Below, piece by piece: positions 39,509 through 48,798 of a DNA stretch of 64,000 bases. The stretch is from Pseudomonas thermotolerans DSM 14292 (GTDB taxonomy: Bacteria; Pseudomonadota; Gammaproteobacteria; Pseudomonadales; Pseudomonadaceae): assembly GCF_000364625.1 (NCBI RefSeq), contig NZ_KB822602.1:124001-188000 (forward strand), given 5' to 3'. The position numbers were made by a program, and so were the translations under genes. The stretch's first letter is position 1. Every line of letters begins with the position of its first letter. The notes beneath the pieces were generated by a model. That model did no database searches. It was not told the origin of the DNA and saw only the letters and a list, made by a program, of their open reading frames with translations.

Positions 39509-40897
39509 TCAGAGGATGACCTTGTCGCGGAGCTTGTCGGCGGCCTGGCTGAGCGCCTGGATGACCCGCTCCTTGTCGTAGTTCTGCACGCTGTTGATGT
39601 CCAGGTACATGGAGAAGCCAGGCAGCTCGTGCTCCACGTAGCTGGAAGTGGCGCCCAGGTCGCGGCGGAAGTCCACCACCTGGTAGATCTGCACCGGGCG
39701 GGTGAAGCCCTTGACGGTGATCTGGCCCTTGTCGCGGCACATGATCACGTCCTTGACCAGCGAGTAGGTCTCGTGGGAGATGAGGATCTCGCCGGCCTCG
39801 GCGGCGCTCTCCAGACGGCTGGCGAGGTTCACCTCGCGGCCGATGATGGTGTAGTCCATGCGCGTGTCGGCGCCGAAGTTGCCCACCGTGCAGTAGCCGG
39901 TGTTGATCCCCATGCGGATCTCCAGCGGCTTGGTGATGCCCTGGGCACGCCAGTGCTGACGCAGCACCTTCATGTGCTTGCGCATGGCGATGGCCATGGA
40001 CACGGCGTTCACCGCGTCCTTCTTGGCGCCCTGGCTGGTGGGGTCGCCGAAGAACACCATGACGCTGTCGCCGACGAACTTGTCGATGGTGCCGCCGTAC
40101 TTGAGGGCGATCTTCGACATCTCGTTGAGGTAGTTGTTGAGCATGTCGGTGAGTGCCTCGGCTTCCAGCTCCTCGGACAGCTCGGTGAAGCCCTTGATGT
40201 CGGAGAAGAACACCGAGAGCTTCTTGCGCTGGGTCTCCAGGCGCACGTGCTTCTTGCCGCTGAAGATCATTTCCCAGACCTGCGGCGACAGGTACTTGGC
40301 CAGGCTGCGCGCCAGACGTGCGGCTTTCTCCTGCTCCTGCTTGATCTCGCTGCGTGCCTGGGTCAGGTGCAGGCCCTGCTGGTGCATGTAGTAGGCAGTG
40401 GTGGCAATGCACAGGGTGCTGAACAGGATGCACACCAGCGCTACCAGCGCCGGGGTGCTGTCCTTGAACTCCGGCTGCAGCCAGCTGCCTAGCAGCAGCG
40501 CGGTGCTCGCGGTGATCAGCAGGGTGACGCCGAGCAGGCGCAGGCTGCCACTGAGCAGTGAGGCGAAGCTGAGGATCATCATCAGCAGCAGACTGGGCAC
40601 TATGGCGAAACTCATCAGCACTGCGCAGACACCGACGTGCAGGGCGTCGACCGCCAGCAGGACGACGCGCACCCGCTGCGCATGGGCGTGGCGAAAGCGC
40701 AGGTCGATCTGGTGGGCCAGGTGGGGATAGAGCAGGGTGTAGGGGACCAGCCAGAGGATGTCGTAGCTGAAGTACTGGACGTAGGTCCCGGCCGCGACGG
40801 TGGCCGCAGCAGTCAGGTAGGCCAGCACGCGCGAGTAGTACATGCGCAACGACGAGGAGGGCAGGCCTGGAGACTGCGTGGCACTGGTGGATTTCAT
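39509..40897 (-). CDS. cyaB: Adenylate cyclase CyaB (class III, MASE2)
   Basis: 462 residues, one fewer than P. aeruginosa CyaB. The N-terminal MASE2 membrane domain (about 20-180, six helices) is followed by a HAMP-less linker coil and a class III cyclase domain with the metal aspartates in FFSDIKGFTEL and DSVMVFFGDP and the transition-state segment near REVNLASRLE. CyaB makes most of the cAMP that feeds Vfr in P. aeruginosa. I chose the ATG at 40897 (MKSTSATQ); upstream candidates (40951, 40966) have no ribosome site. Confidence 0.93.
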   Translation of the reverse strand: MKSTSATQSPGLPSSSLRMYYSRVLAYLTAAATVAAGTYVQYFSYDILWLVPYTLLYPHLAHQIDLRFRHAHAQRVRVVLLAVDALHVGVCAVLMSFAIVPSLLLMMILSFASLLSGSLRLLGVTLLITASTALLLGSWLQPEFKDSTPALVALVCILFSTLCIATTAYYMHQQGLHLTQARSEIKQEQEKAARLARSLAKYLSPQVWEMIFSGKKHVRLETQRKKLSVFFSDIKGFTELSEELEAEALTDMLNNYLNEMSKIALKYGGTIDKFVGDSVMVFFGDPTSQGAKKDAVNAVSMAIAMRKHMKVLRQHWRAQGITKPLEIRMGINTGYCTVGNFGADTRMDYTIIGREVNLASRLESAAEAGEILISHETYSLVKDVIMCRDKGQITVKGFTRPVQIYQVVDFRRDLGATSSYVEHELPGFSMYLDINSVQNYDKERVIQALSQAADKLRDKVIL

Positions 40898-41111
40898 CGA
40901 GCTGGCGATCCCTGTTGTTGGTGCGTCTCTGCGGGCGCTTGGCCGGTCCATCAAGAAATGGGCCAAAAAATTGACTGGCGGCGATCATAACCAGCCGACA
41001 TCTTGTCGCCAAGTAGTCGTCATGCCGCTGGGGACGGGGATCTCGTGCTAGCGGGGCGGTTATCGGCAAGCTCGGCGCCGGGGACGGGACCGGCGCCGGA
41101 GAGGCAGGCGG

Positions 41112-41432
41112 TCAGAAGCGGATGCGGCCGGTGAAGGCGTCCTTCAGCATCACCCAGTCGCCCATCAGCGAGTACAGCGGGTATTTGAAGGTGGCCGGCT
41201 TGTTCTTCTCGAACACGAAGTGGCCGACCCAGGCGAAGCCGTAGCCCACCACGGGCATGGCCAGCAGCCACAGCCACTGCTGAGTGGCCAGGGCGTAGGC
41301 GAGGACGACCAGCACCAGGATGCTGCCCACGTAGTGGAGTCGCCGGCAGGTCGGGTTGCTATGTTCCTGCAGGTAGTAGGGGTAGAACTCGGCGAAGCTG
41401 TGGAAGCGTTGTTCGGCGGTTCGCGTGGTCAT
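41112..41432 (-). CDS. DUF962/Mpo1-like membrane protein
   Basis: 106 residues with the DUF962 pattern: FAEFYPYYLQEHSNPTCRRLHYVG, with the histidines used as metal ligands in yeast Mpo1, then two or three hydrophobic helices and GHFVFEKNKPATF. Mpo1 is an iron-dependent dioxygenase acting on 2-hydroxy fatty acids; whether bacterial relatives do this is not known. GGAGG precedes the ATG. It is divergent from the following AraC gene. Confidence 0.88.
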   Translation of the reverse strand: MTTRTAEQRFHSFAEFYPYYLQEHSNPTCRRLHYVGSILVLVVLAYALATQQWLWLLAMPVVGYGFAWVGHFVFEKNKPATFKYPLYSLMGDWVMLKDAFTGRIRF

Positions 41433-41556
41433 GACGCACCTCCTGTCGTTCTTGTCGACACCTCTTTCAAGTCTAGATTCGCCGCCCGGCTGGGCCAGTG
41501 ACATTGCGTGCCAGTCTTGTATCCTTGCTGGCGTCAGTCCCTTATAAGTAGACGTT

Positions 41557-42558
41557 ATGAGCGAGCGTACGACTTCGGCCAGCTGGGCATCCGGCATCGT
41601 CCAGGCACTGGAAATGGGTGGTGTCGACTGCCGGGCGCTGTTTGCCGAACTGGGACTGGACTACGAGGCGCTGAGCGATGCCGACGCGCGCTTCCCGCAG
41701 GACGGCATGACCCGCCTCTGGGCACGTGCCGTGGAGCTTTCCGGCAACCCGGCGATCGGTTTGAACATGGCCAGCGTGGTGCGCCCCTCGTCCTTCCACG
41801 TGGTGGGTTACGCGGTGATGTCCAGCCGCAACCTCAAGGAAGGCTTCACCCGTCTGGTGCGCTACCAGCGGATCATCGCCGAGGGCGCCGATCTCAGCTT
41901 CCAGCAGGTGGGCGACAGCTACGGGCTGATCCTCGCCATCCACGGCGACCGCCTGGTGCCGGTGCGGCAGAGCGCCGAGGCGTCCCTGGCCTACACCCTG
42001 GCGTTCTGCCGCTGGATGACCGGCAAACCGCTGAAGCCGCGCGAGGTGCGCTTCCAGAGCGACACCCCGGTGGACATCGCGCCCTACCAGCAGGTGTTCC
42101 AGGCACCACTGCGCTTCAACGCCGATCACTATGCGCTGATCTTCGAGCGTGCCGACCTGGAGACTCAGCTGCCCAGCGCCAACGAGTCCCTGGCGCAGCT
42201 CCACGATCGCTTCGCCGGAGAGTACCTGGCGCGCTTCTCGGGCAGCCGGGTCACCCACCAGGTGCGTCAGGTGCTTTGCCGCCTGCTGCCCCAGGGCGAG
42301 CCCAAGCGCGATCTGGTGGCACAGGCTCTGCACCTGTCGCAGCGCACCCTGCAGCGCCGCCTGCAGGAGGAGGGCACCAGCTTTCAGCAGTTGCTCGACG
42401 ACACCCGCCGCGAGCTGGCCCTTCAGTACCTGTCGCAGCGCAACCTGACCCTGCTGGAGATCTCCTACCTGCTGGGCTTCGCCGACCCCAGCAACTTCTT
42501 TCGCGCCTTCCGCCGCTGGTTCGGCAGCACCCCGGGGGAATACCGCAGCCGGCTCTGA
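41557..42558 (+). CDS. AraC-family regulator with Arabinose_bd-type sensor (OruR/ArgR-like group)
   Basis: 333 residues. The N-terminal 200 residues form the HTH-linked sensor domain common in pseudomonad AraC proteins of the OruR kind (FHVVGYAVMSSRNLKEGF). The C-terminal HTH pair includes LHLSQRTLQRRLQEEG and LGFADPSNFFRAFRRW. Ligand and targets are unknown. It shares a control region with the DUF962 gene and ends directly against trkH (zero gap, convergent). Confidence 0.88.
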   Translation: MSERTTSASWASGIVQALEMGGVDCRALFAELGLDYEALSDADARFPQDGMTRLWARAVELSGNPAIGLNMASVVRPSSFHVVGYAVMSSRNLKEGFTRLVRYQRIIAEGADLSFQQVGDSYGLILAIHGDRLVPVRQSAEASLAYTLAFCRWMTGKPLKPREVRFQSDTPVDIAPYQQVFQAPLRFNADHYALIFERADLETQLPSANESLAQLHDRFAGEYLARFSGSRVTHQVRQVLCRLLPQGEPKRDLVAQALHLSQRTLQRRLQEEGTSFQQLLDDTRRELALQYLSQRNLTLLEISYLLGFADPSNFFRAFRRWFGSTPGEYRSRL

Positions 42559-44019
42559 TCAGTGCCGCCAGAAGGTGGGGATGAACAGCACCAGCACGGT
42601 GATGATCTCCAGGCGGCCGATCAGCATGCCCAGGCACAGCAGCCACTTGGCCGTGTTCGGAAGGTCGGCGTAGTTGCCGGCCGGGCCGATCAGCTCGCCG
42701 AGGCCGGGGCCGACGCCGGATACCGTGGCTGCTGCGCCGGTCAGCGCGGTGGTCCAGTCCACGCCGAGCAGAGAAAGGCCGAGGGCGATGGTGGCGATGG
42801 TGATGGTGAAGAAGAACGAGAAGGCCAGGATGGAGCGGACGATATCCTCGTCCAGGCGGTGGCCGTTGTACTGCTGGCTGATCACCGCGCGCGGGTGGAT
42901 CAGTTGCTTGAGGTTGGCCTTGAGGAGGATCCAGGCTACCTGGAAGCGGAAGATCTTGATGCCGCCTGCGGTGGAGCCGGAGCAGCCGCCGATGAAGCCC
43001 AGGTAGAAGAAGATCATCAGCGCGAAGTTGCCCCACAAGCTGTAGTCGCCGAGGGCGAAGCCGGTGGTCGTGGTGATCGAGGTGACGTTGACCATCACGT
43101 GACGCAGGGCGTCCAGCCAGGACATGTCGCGGTCCTGGGTCAGCCAGTACCAGACGCTCAGCAGCAGGCTGGTGGTCAGGATCAGGCTGACCAGTCCACG
43201 TACCTGGGCGTCGCGCAGCAGCGCCCTGCGGTTGCCGCGCAGGGTCGCCACATAGAGCACGAAGGGCAGGCTGCCGAGGATCATCACCACCACCGCCACC
43301 CAGTGCACCGCCGGCTCCTTCCACTTGGCCAGGGACAGGTCGGAGGTGGAAAAACCGCCGGTGGAGATGGAGGTCATGGCGTGGTTGACCGCATCGAACA
43401 GGCTCATTCCGGCCAGCCAGAAGGCTAGGGTGGCGAGCAGACTGATGCCGACGTAGCTGGCGACGATGTACTTGGCGACCATGTGCGAGCGCGGCATGAC
43501 CTTTTCCGAGCGGTCCGAGGATTCGGTCTGGAATAGCCGCATACCGCCGATGCGCAGCATGGGCAGGATCGCCACCGCCATGCCGATGAAGCCGATGCCG
43601 CCCAGCCACTGCAGCATGGAGCGCCAGATCAGCACCCCCGGCGAGGTGTTGTCCAGATCCTCGAGCACTGTGGCGCCGGTGGTGGTGATGCCCGACATGC
43701 TCTCGAAGAAGGAGTCCGTGTAGCTCATGTCGCGGGCGAACAGGAAGGGCAGGGCGGCGAACACGCACACCGCCACCCAGCTGCAGACGGTCAGCATGTA
43801 CATGTCCCGCGGGCGCAGGTGGACGTGCTCCGGGCGCCCGGGGAGGACCAGCGCCAGGCCGGCGATGAAGGTGAGCAGGCTCGACCAGAGGAAGGCGTTG
43901 ATCTCGCTGGCGCGGTTGAACACCAGCAGGGTGATCATCGGGACGATCATGCTGACCGCCAGGGTAATCAGGAAGATGCCGATGATGAAACCGATGACGC
44001 GCAGGGTCGGCAGGGACAT
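42559..44019 (-). CDS. trkH: Trk potassium uptake protein TrkH
   Basis: 486-residue inner-membrane K+ channel subunit with four repeats of the M1-P-M2 plan. Selectivity-filter glycines are seen in TGATVL, STGGFS, TTGFAL and SGVGPG. It works with the cytosolic TrkA gate, which is encoded elsewhere. A monocistronic gene facing the AraC gene. Confidence 0.95.
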   Translation of the reverse strand: MSLPTLRVIGFIIGIFLITLAVSMIVPMITLLVFNRASEINAFLWSSLLTFIAGLALVLPGRPEHVHLRPRDMYMLTVCSWVAVCVFAALPFLFARDMSYTDSFFESMSGITTTGATVLEDLDNTSPGVLIWRSMLQWLGGIGFIGMAVAILPMLRIGGMRLFQTESSDRSEKVMPRSHMVAKYIVASYVGISLLATLAFWLAGMSLFDAVNHAMTSISTGGFSTSDLSLAKWKEPAVHWVAVVVMILGSLPFVLYVATLRGNRRALLRDAQVRGLVSLILTTSLLLSVWYWLTQDRDMSWLDALRHVMVNVTSITTTTGFALGDYSLWGNFALMIFFYLGFIGGCSGSTAGGIKIFRFQVAWILLKANLKQLIHPRAVISQQYNGHRLDEDIVRSILAFSFFFTITIATIALGLSLLGVDWTTALTGAAATVSGVGPGLGELIGPAGNYADLPNTAKWLLCLGMLIGRLEIITVLVLFIPTFWRH

Positions 44020-44166
44020 GAAATGGGCTCTGGACCAATATGGGGCGGCAGTTTAGTGGACGGGCCGCATCCCGACCAAGTGGGGGCTTCCCAGATGGCC
44101 GGCGCTCCATAGAATAACGCGCAGCATTCTTATGGCCTTCTTCGTTCGTACCGATTTCGATCGATC

Positions 44167-44538
44167 ATGCCCAATGCCAATCCCTGCTTGACCTGCGGTG
44201 CCTGCTGCGCGCATTTCCGGGTGTCTTTCTTCTGGGGCGAATGTGCCTCCTCTGGGGGCACGGTGCCCGATGACCTGGTGGTCCAGGTCAGTCCCTACCA
44301 CGTGGCCATGCGCGGCACCGAATGCAAGCCGGCACGCTGCGTCAGCCTGCTCGGCGAGGTCGGCGGCCAGGTGCGCTGCACCATCTACGAGCAGCGCTCC
44401 TCGCCGTGTCGGGATTTCGCCGCCTCCTGGAGCGACGGCCAGGCCAACCCACGCTGCGACGCGGCGCGCGCTGCCCACGGCCTGCCGCCTCTGGAACCGC
44501 CGCTGGAGCCGCTGCTGAGTCCGGATCGGGCGGCCTGA
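44167..44538 (+). CDS. YkgJ-type cysteine cluster protein
   Basis: 123 residues with the CxxCGxCC and CxxL..C pattern of the zinc/iron-chelating YkgJ family: CLTCGACCAHF at the N-terminus, then CVSLLGEVGG and CRDFAASW. Eight cysteines suggest a bound metal cluster. Biochemical role unknown. It lies 40 bases before the nitroreductase gene and may be co-transcribed. Confidence 0.88.
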   Translation: MPNANPCLTCGACCAHFRVSFFWGECASSGGTVPDDLVVQVSPYHVAMRGTECKPARCVSLLGEVGGQVRCTIYEQRSSPCRDFAASWSDGQANPRCDAARAAHGLPPLEPPLEPLLSPDRAA

Positions 44539-44578
44539 TCGGCTATCATGGCGCCTCCCTTGTAACTGGAGGTGGCCG

Positions 44579-45133
44579 ATGGAGGCTCTTGACGTTCTGC
44601 TCAACCGCGTATCCCAGGCCCGTCTGCAGGACCCGGCGCCATCCGCCGCGCAGCGTGACATCCTGTTCCGTGCTGCCCTGCGCGCGCCCGACCACGGCTA
44701 CCTGCGCCCCTGGCGCTTCCTCTGCGTGGAAGGCGAGGCCCGCCAGCGCCTGGGCGAGCTGTATGCGGCCGCGCTGCTGAGGAAGAATCCTGAAGCGGCC
44801 CCCGAGGCTCTGGCCAAGGCCCGCGCCATGCCGCTGCGCGCACCGCTGCTGGTGGTGGTGATCGCCAAGGTCCAGAAACATCCCAAGGTGCCCGAGGAAG
44901 AGCAACTGCTGTCCGCTGGCTGCGCCGCCCACGGCATTCTGCTCGCCGCCCACGCCCAGGGCTTCGGTGCCATCTGGCGCACCGGCGAGATGGCCCACGA
45001 CCGCTGCGTCGCCGAGGGACTGGGCCTGGCCGCCAACGAACGGATCGTCGGCTTCCTCTACCTGGGCTCCGTGGAGGGCGAACGGCGCAATGCGCCGCAG
45101 CTGGATCCGGTGGACTTCGTCAGCAACTGGTAA
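44579..45133 (+). CDS. Nitroreductase-family FMN oxidoreductase (YdjA type)
   Basis: 184-residue FMN-binding protein of the minimal YdjA group. The N-terminal RAPDHGYLRPWRF segment binds FMN, and GFGAIWRTGEMAHD is characteristic of the family. The substrate is unknown. A GGAGG site stands before the ATG. It converges on emrB, nine bases from its stop. Confidence 0.9.
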   Translation: MEALDVLLNRVSQARLQDPAPSAAQRDILFRAALRAPDHGYLRPWRFLCVEGEARQRLGELYAAALLRKNPEAAPEALAKARAMPLRAPLLVVVIAKVQKHPKVPEEEQLLSAGCAAHGILLAAHAQGFGAIWRTGEMAHDRCVAEGLGLAANERIVGFLYLGSVEGERRNAPQLDPVDFVSNW

Positions 45134-45142
45134 TTCCCGTCT

Positions 45143-46699
45143 TCAGTGCCCGCCGGCGCTGCCGCCTCCGATGCTGGCCGGCAGCGGGCGGGTCAACAGC
45201 ACGGCAAGCATGCTCACCCCCAGGGCGATGCCGATGAAATGGAAGGCGTCGTTGTAGGCCATGATCAGCGCCTGCTGGTGGACCAGTTCGTTGAGCTTGC
45301 CAAGTGCTGCCTGCTCGCTGCCCAGGCGTTCGCCCAACTGCGCCAGGCGCTCGGCGACCTGTGGGTTGCCGGGGGCCACCGCCTCGCGCAGGTAGTCGAA
45401 ATACACCTTGGCGCGGCTGTCCAGAAGCGTGGCCAGCAAGGCGATGCCGATCGCCCCGCCGAGGTTGCGCAGGATGTTGAACAGGCTGGAGGCCGAGCCG
45501 GCGTCCTGGGGAAGGGTGTAGGCGGTGGCGATCAGCGAGATGGTCACCATCACCAGCGGCTGGCCGAGGGCGCGGATGATCTGGATATGGTTGAACTGCT
45601 CGCCGGCGAAGTCTGGGTTGAGCACCCCGGAGGCGAAGCTGGCCAGGCCGAACAGGCCGAAGCCGGCGGCGCACAGCAGCTTCGGCGGGATGCGCTTCAT
45701 CAGTTTGGGCACCAGCGGGATGAGGAACAGCTGGGGAATGCCCATCCACATGATCACCTCGCCGATCTGCAATGCGTTGTAGCCCTGGATCTGCGCCAGG
45801 TACAGCGGCAGTACGTAAATCGAACCGTACAGGCCGATACCCAGGCCCACGCTGGAGATGCTCGCCAGGCCGAAGTTGCGCTCGCGCAACACGCTCAGGT
45901 TGATCAGCGGCTGCGGGCGGGACAGCTGGAGGATGACGAACAGCACCAGGCTGACCAGGGCGATGCCGCCCAGGCCGACGATCAACTGCGATTCCAGCCA
46001 GTCCTTGCGGTGGCCCTCTTCAAGGAACACCTGCAGGCAGCCGAGGCCCAGGCCGAGAGTGAGGATGCCGGCGTAGTCGGTGGTCCTCAGCAGCGCCCAG
46101 TGCGGTGGTTTCCTTTCCAGACCGTAGAGCAGTCCGGCGATCATCAGCAGGCCCGGCGGCACGTTGATGTAGAAGATGTATTCCCAGCCCCAGTTCTCGG
46201 TCAGCCAGCCGCCCAGGGTCGGGCCGATGGCCGGGGCGAAGGTGGCGGTCACGGCGAACAGCGCCATGCCCTTGGGGCGCTGGTGCTCGGGCAGCCTGAT
46301 CAGGGTGAGGGTGAAGGCAAGGGGGATCAGCGCGCCACTGGTGAAACCCTGCAGGGCGCGGAACAGGATCATGCTCTCCAGGTTCCAGGCCATCGAGCAG
46401 AGCAGCGAGGAGGCCAGGAAGCCCAGCGACACCCAGAGCGCCAGGCGTCGTGCGGAGAGCAGCTGCACCAGCCAGGCGGTCAGCGGGATCATGATGATCT
46501 CCGCTACCAGATAGGAGGTGGATATCCACGAGCCTTCCTCCAGGGTGGCGGACAGCGCGCCCTGGATGTCCTTCAGCGAGGAGTTGGTGATCTGGATGTC
46601 CAGTACCGCCATGAAGGCGCCGAGCATGGCGCTCATCACCGCGATCCAGTCGCGGCGGCTGGGCTCGGCGGTGGGCCGCACCAGCGCCTCAGCCGCCAC
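45143..46699 (-). CDS. emrB: EmrB/QacA-type MFS exporter
   Basis: 518-residue 14-helix drug:H+ antiporter (DHA2). Motif A-like and motif C-like segments are visible around WISTSYLVAEII and APAIGPTLGGWLTENWGW. It starts with GTG, overlapping the emrA end by 11 bases, so translation is coupled. With EmrA and an outer-membrane TolC-like channel it would form a tripartite pump for hydrophobic toxicants. The symbol is by family; substrates are untested. Confidence 0.88.
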   Translation of the reverse strand: MAAEALVRPTAEPSRRDWIAVMSAMLGAFMAVLDIQITNSSLKDIQGALSATLEEGSWISTSYLVAEIIMIPLTAWLVQLLSARRLALWVSLGFLASSLLCSMAWNLESMILFRALQGFTSGALIPLAFTLTLIRLPEHQRPKGMALFAVTATFAPAIGPTLGGWLTENWGWEYIFYINVPPGLLMIAGLLYGLERKPPHWALLRTTDYAGILTLGLGLGCLQVFLEEGHRKDWLESQLIVGLGGIALVSLVLFVILQLSRPQPLINLSVLRERNFGLASISSVGLGIGLYGSIYVLPLYLAQIQGYNALQIGEVIMWMGIPQLFLIPLVPKLMKRIPPKLLCAAGFGLFGLASFASGVLNPDFAGEQFNHIQIIRALGQPLVMVTISLIATAYTLPQDAGSASSLFNILRNLGGAIGIALLATLLDSRAKVYFDYLREAVAPGNPQVAERLAQLGERLGSEQAALGKLNELVHQQALIMAYNDAFHFIGIALGVSMLAVLLTRPLPASIGGGSAGGH

Positions 46700-47735
46700 T
46701 GGCTTCGGCCTTCAGGTGGACCTTGACCAGCACCGACATGCCGGGGCGGATCTTGCCGCGCAGCGGGTTATCGGCAGCGAGGGTCAGCTTCACCGGAATG
46801 CGTTGCACCACCTTGGTGAAGTTGCCGGTGGCGTTGTCCGGCGGCAGCAGGCTGAACTGCGCGCCGGAGGCGGCGAACAGACTGTCCACCCGGCCCTCGA
46901 TGGAGGTGTCGGGGAAGCTGTCGAAGACCAGTTCGGCGCGCTGTCCGGGCTGCATGCGGCCGATCTGGGTTTCCTTGAAATTGGCCTGCACCCAGATGTC
47001 CTCGTCCGGGACCACCGCCAGCAGGTAGGCGCCGGCCTGCACGAACTGGCCGTTGCGTGCCGAGCGCTGGCCGACCAGGCCGCTGATCGGCGCGCGGATC
47101 TCGGTGCGGCTGAGATTCAGCTCGGCCTGAGCCAACTCGGCGCGGGCGGTGGCGATCAGGGCGTCGAGGCGCTTGAGCTCGGCATTCAGGGTGTCCAGCT
47201 GCTGGCGTCGGGCGGTCAGGTCCGCCTGTGCCTTGGCGTAGCGCGAACGGGCCACCTGGCTGTCGGCGCTTAGGGTGGTGACCCGTTCCTCGGAGACGAA
47301 GCCGGGCTTGCGCAGCGCCTGGGCGCGGGCCAGGTCTAGGCGGGTGCGCTCCAGGGTCGCTTGGCTGGCGGCCAGGTCCGCCTCGCTGGCGGCGATCAGG
47401 CTGGATTGGCGGTTAAGCTCGCTCTGCGCCTGGACGCGCTCCGCCTCGCGGGTGGCCAGGGCGGCGCGGGCGCGCTCCACGGCCAGACGGAAGTCGTCGG
47501 CCTCCAGCCGGACCAGCAGCTGGCCACGCTCCACGTGCTGGTTGTCGCGCACCAGCACCTCCTCGATGCGCGCGGACAGCTGGCTGGAGAGGCGGGTGAT
47601 CTCGCCCTGCACGTAGGCATTGTCGGTACTTTCCACGAAGCGGCCGACGAACAGCCAGTGGGTGAGGAGGCCGGCCAGGACCAAGCCGAGCACGACAAGG
47701 AAGACTGTCAGGCGGCGTTGTAGTTGTGTGGGCAT
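46689..47735 (-). CDS. emrA: EmrA-type membrane fusion (HlyD) protein
   Basis: 348 residues: an N-terminal membrane anchor (about 10-30), a lipoyl half-motif (SSQLSARIEEVLVRDNQHV), a long coiled-coil hairpin (about 85-205) and the second lipoyl half with APISGLVGQRSARNGQFV. Such adaptors bridge the inner-membrane pump and the outer-membrane channel. The ATG at 47735 is the first that gives the standard N-terminus. It is divergent from a LysR gene which probably controls it. Confidence 0.9.
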   Translation of the reverse strand: MPTQLQRRLTVFLVVLGLVLAGLLTHWLFVGRFVESTDNAYVQGEITRLSSQLSARIEEVLVRDNQHVERGQLLVRLEADDFRLAVERARAALATREAERVQAQSELNRQSSLIAASEADLAASQATLERTRLDLARAQALRKPGFVSEERVTTLSADSQVARSRYAKAQADLTARRQQLDTLNAELKRLDALIATARAELAQAELNLSRTEIRAPISGLVGQRSARNGQFVQAGAYLLAVVPDEDIWVQANFKETQIGRMQPGQRAELVFDSFPDTSIEGRVDSLFAASGAQFSLLPPDNATGNFTKVVQRIPVKLTLAADNPLRGKIRPGMSVLVKVHLKAEASGG

Positions 47736-47840
47736 GCGGATGCTCGCGAGGCAGGCAAAAGTGTTGGCAAATGTAACAATGTTGCCCTTGGGGTAATAGA
47801 CGCTACACTCCGGACACTTTGTTGCTTGTGAGGAACAATC

Positions 47841-48761
47841 ATGGGGCTGGATGATGCCCTGGTCTTCACCCGCGTGGTGGAATGCCACAGCTTCACCTTG
47901 GCTGCCCAGGTGCTGGGCATGCAGAAATCCACGGTCAGTCGGCGCATCGCCATGCTCGAGGAACGCCTCGGCGTGCGCCTGCTCAACCGTACCACCCGCA
48001 AGCTGCGTCTCACCGAGGTGGGACAGGCCTATTACGAGCGCTGCCGGCAGATCATGTTGGACTTCGCCGAGGCCGAGCAGGCGGTCATGCAGCTGCAGCA
48101 GGAACCGGCCGGGCTGCTGCGCATCACTGCGCCCATCGAGTTCGGCCAGTTGTTCCTCGGCCGGGTGCTCGGGGCCTTCATGCGTCAGTACCCGCAGATC
48201 ACCGCCGAGGTGGAGCTCACCTCGCGTCACGTGGACGTGGTGGAGGAGGGCGTGGACATCGCCATCGCCCTCGGCCAGCCGCAGGACTCCACGCTGATCG
48301 CCCGCAAGCTGTTCGAAAGCCGCCGCTATTTCTACGCCAGCCCCGGTTACCTGCAGGCCCACGGAACGCCGCGGAGCACTGCCGAGCTGGCCGGCCACCG
48401 GGCCATCCTGCTGCCCAGCGACTCGCAGCGCTACTGGCCGCTGGCGAACGAGAGCGTGCCCTGCCAGCGGGTGTTGTTCTGCAACAACATCACCTTCGTG
48501 CGCGAAGCGGCCATCGCCGGAGCCGGGATCTGTGGCCTGCCGGCGATGATCTGCCAGGAGGCCCTGGCCGCCGGCAGCCTGGTGCAGCTGCTGCCGGAGG
48601 CCCGACTGTCCTCCGGCGAGCTCTACGCCCTGTATCCGTCACGGCGTTTCCAGGCGATGAAGGTCAAGGCCTTCCTCGACTTCCTGATGCGCAGCCTGGC
48701 GGTGGACGAGGGCCGCGTGCTGGAGCCGACCTCGGTCGGCCTGATAACATCGCGACTTTGA
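47841..48761 (+). CDS. LysR-type regulator, probably of emrAB
   Basis: 306 residues. The winged HTH starts [23 protein letters not shown] and contains [16 protein letters not shown]. The effector domain (about 90-300) is of the CrgA-like group. It is divergent from emrA across 105 bases that contain AT-rich DNA, the usual layout for a LysR regulator and its target. The inducer is unknown. gltX follows 37 bases later. Confidence 0.92.
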   Translation: MGLDDALVFTRVVECHSFTLAAQVLGMQKSTVSRRIAMLEERLGVRLLNRTTRKLRLTEVGQAYYERCRQIMLDFAEAEQAVMQLQQEPAGLLRITAPIEFGQLFLGRVLGAFMRQYPQITAEVELTSRHVDVVEEGVDIAIALGQPQDSTLIARKLFESRRYFYASPGYLQAHGTPRSTAELAGHRAILLPSDSQRYWPLANESVPCQRVLFCNNITFVREAAIAGAGICGLPAMICQEALAAGSLVQLLPEARLSSGELYALYPSRRFQAMKVKAFLDFLMRSLAVDEGRVLEPTSVGLITSRL

Positions 48762-48798
48762 TCCCTTCCTCTGTTTCGCCTCTTCCCGAGAGATTTCC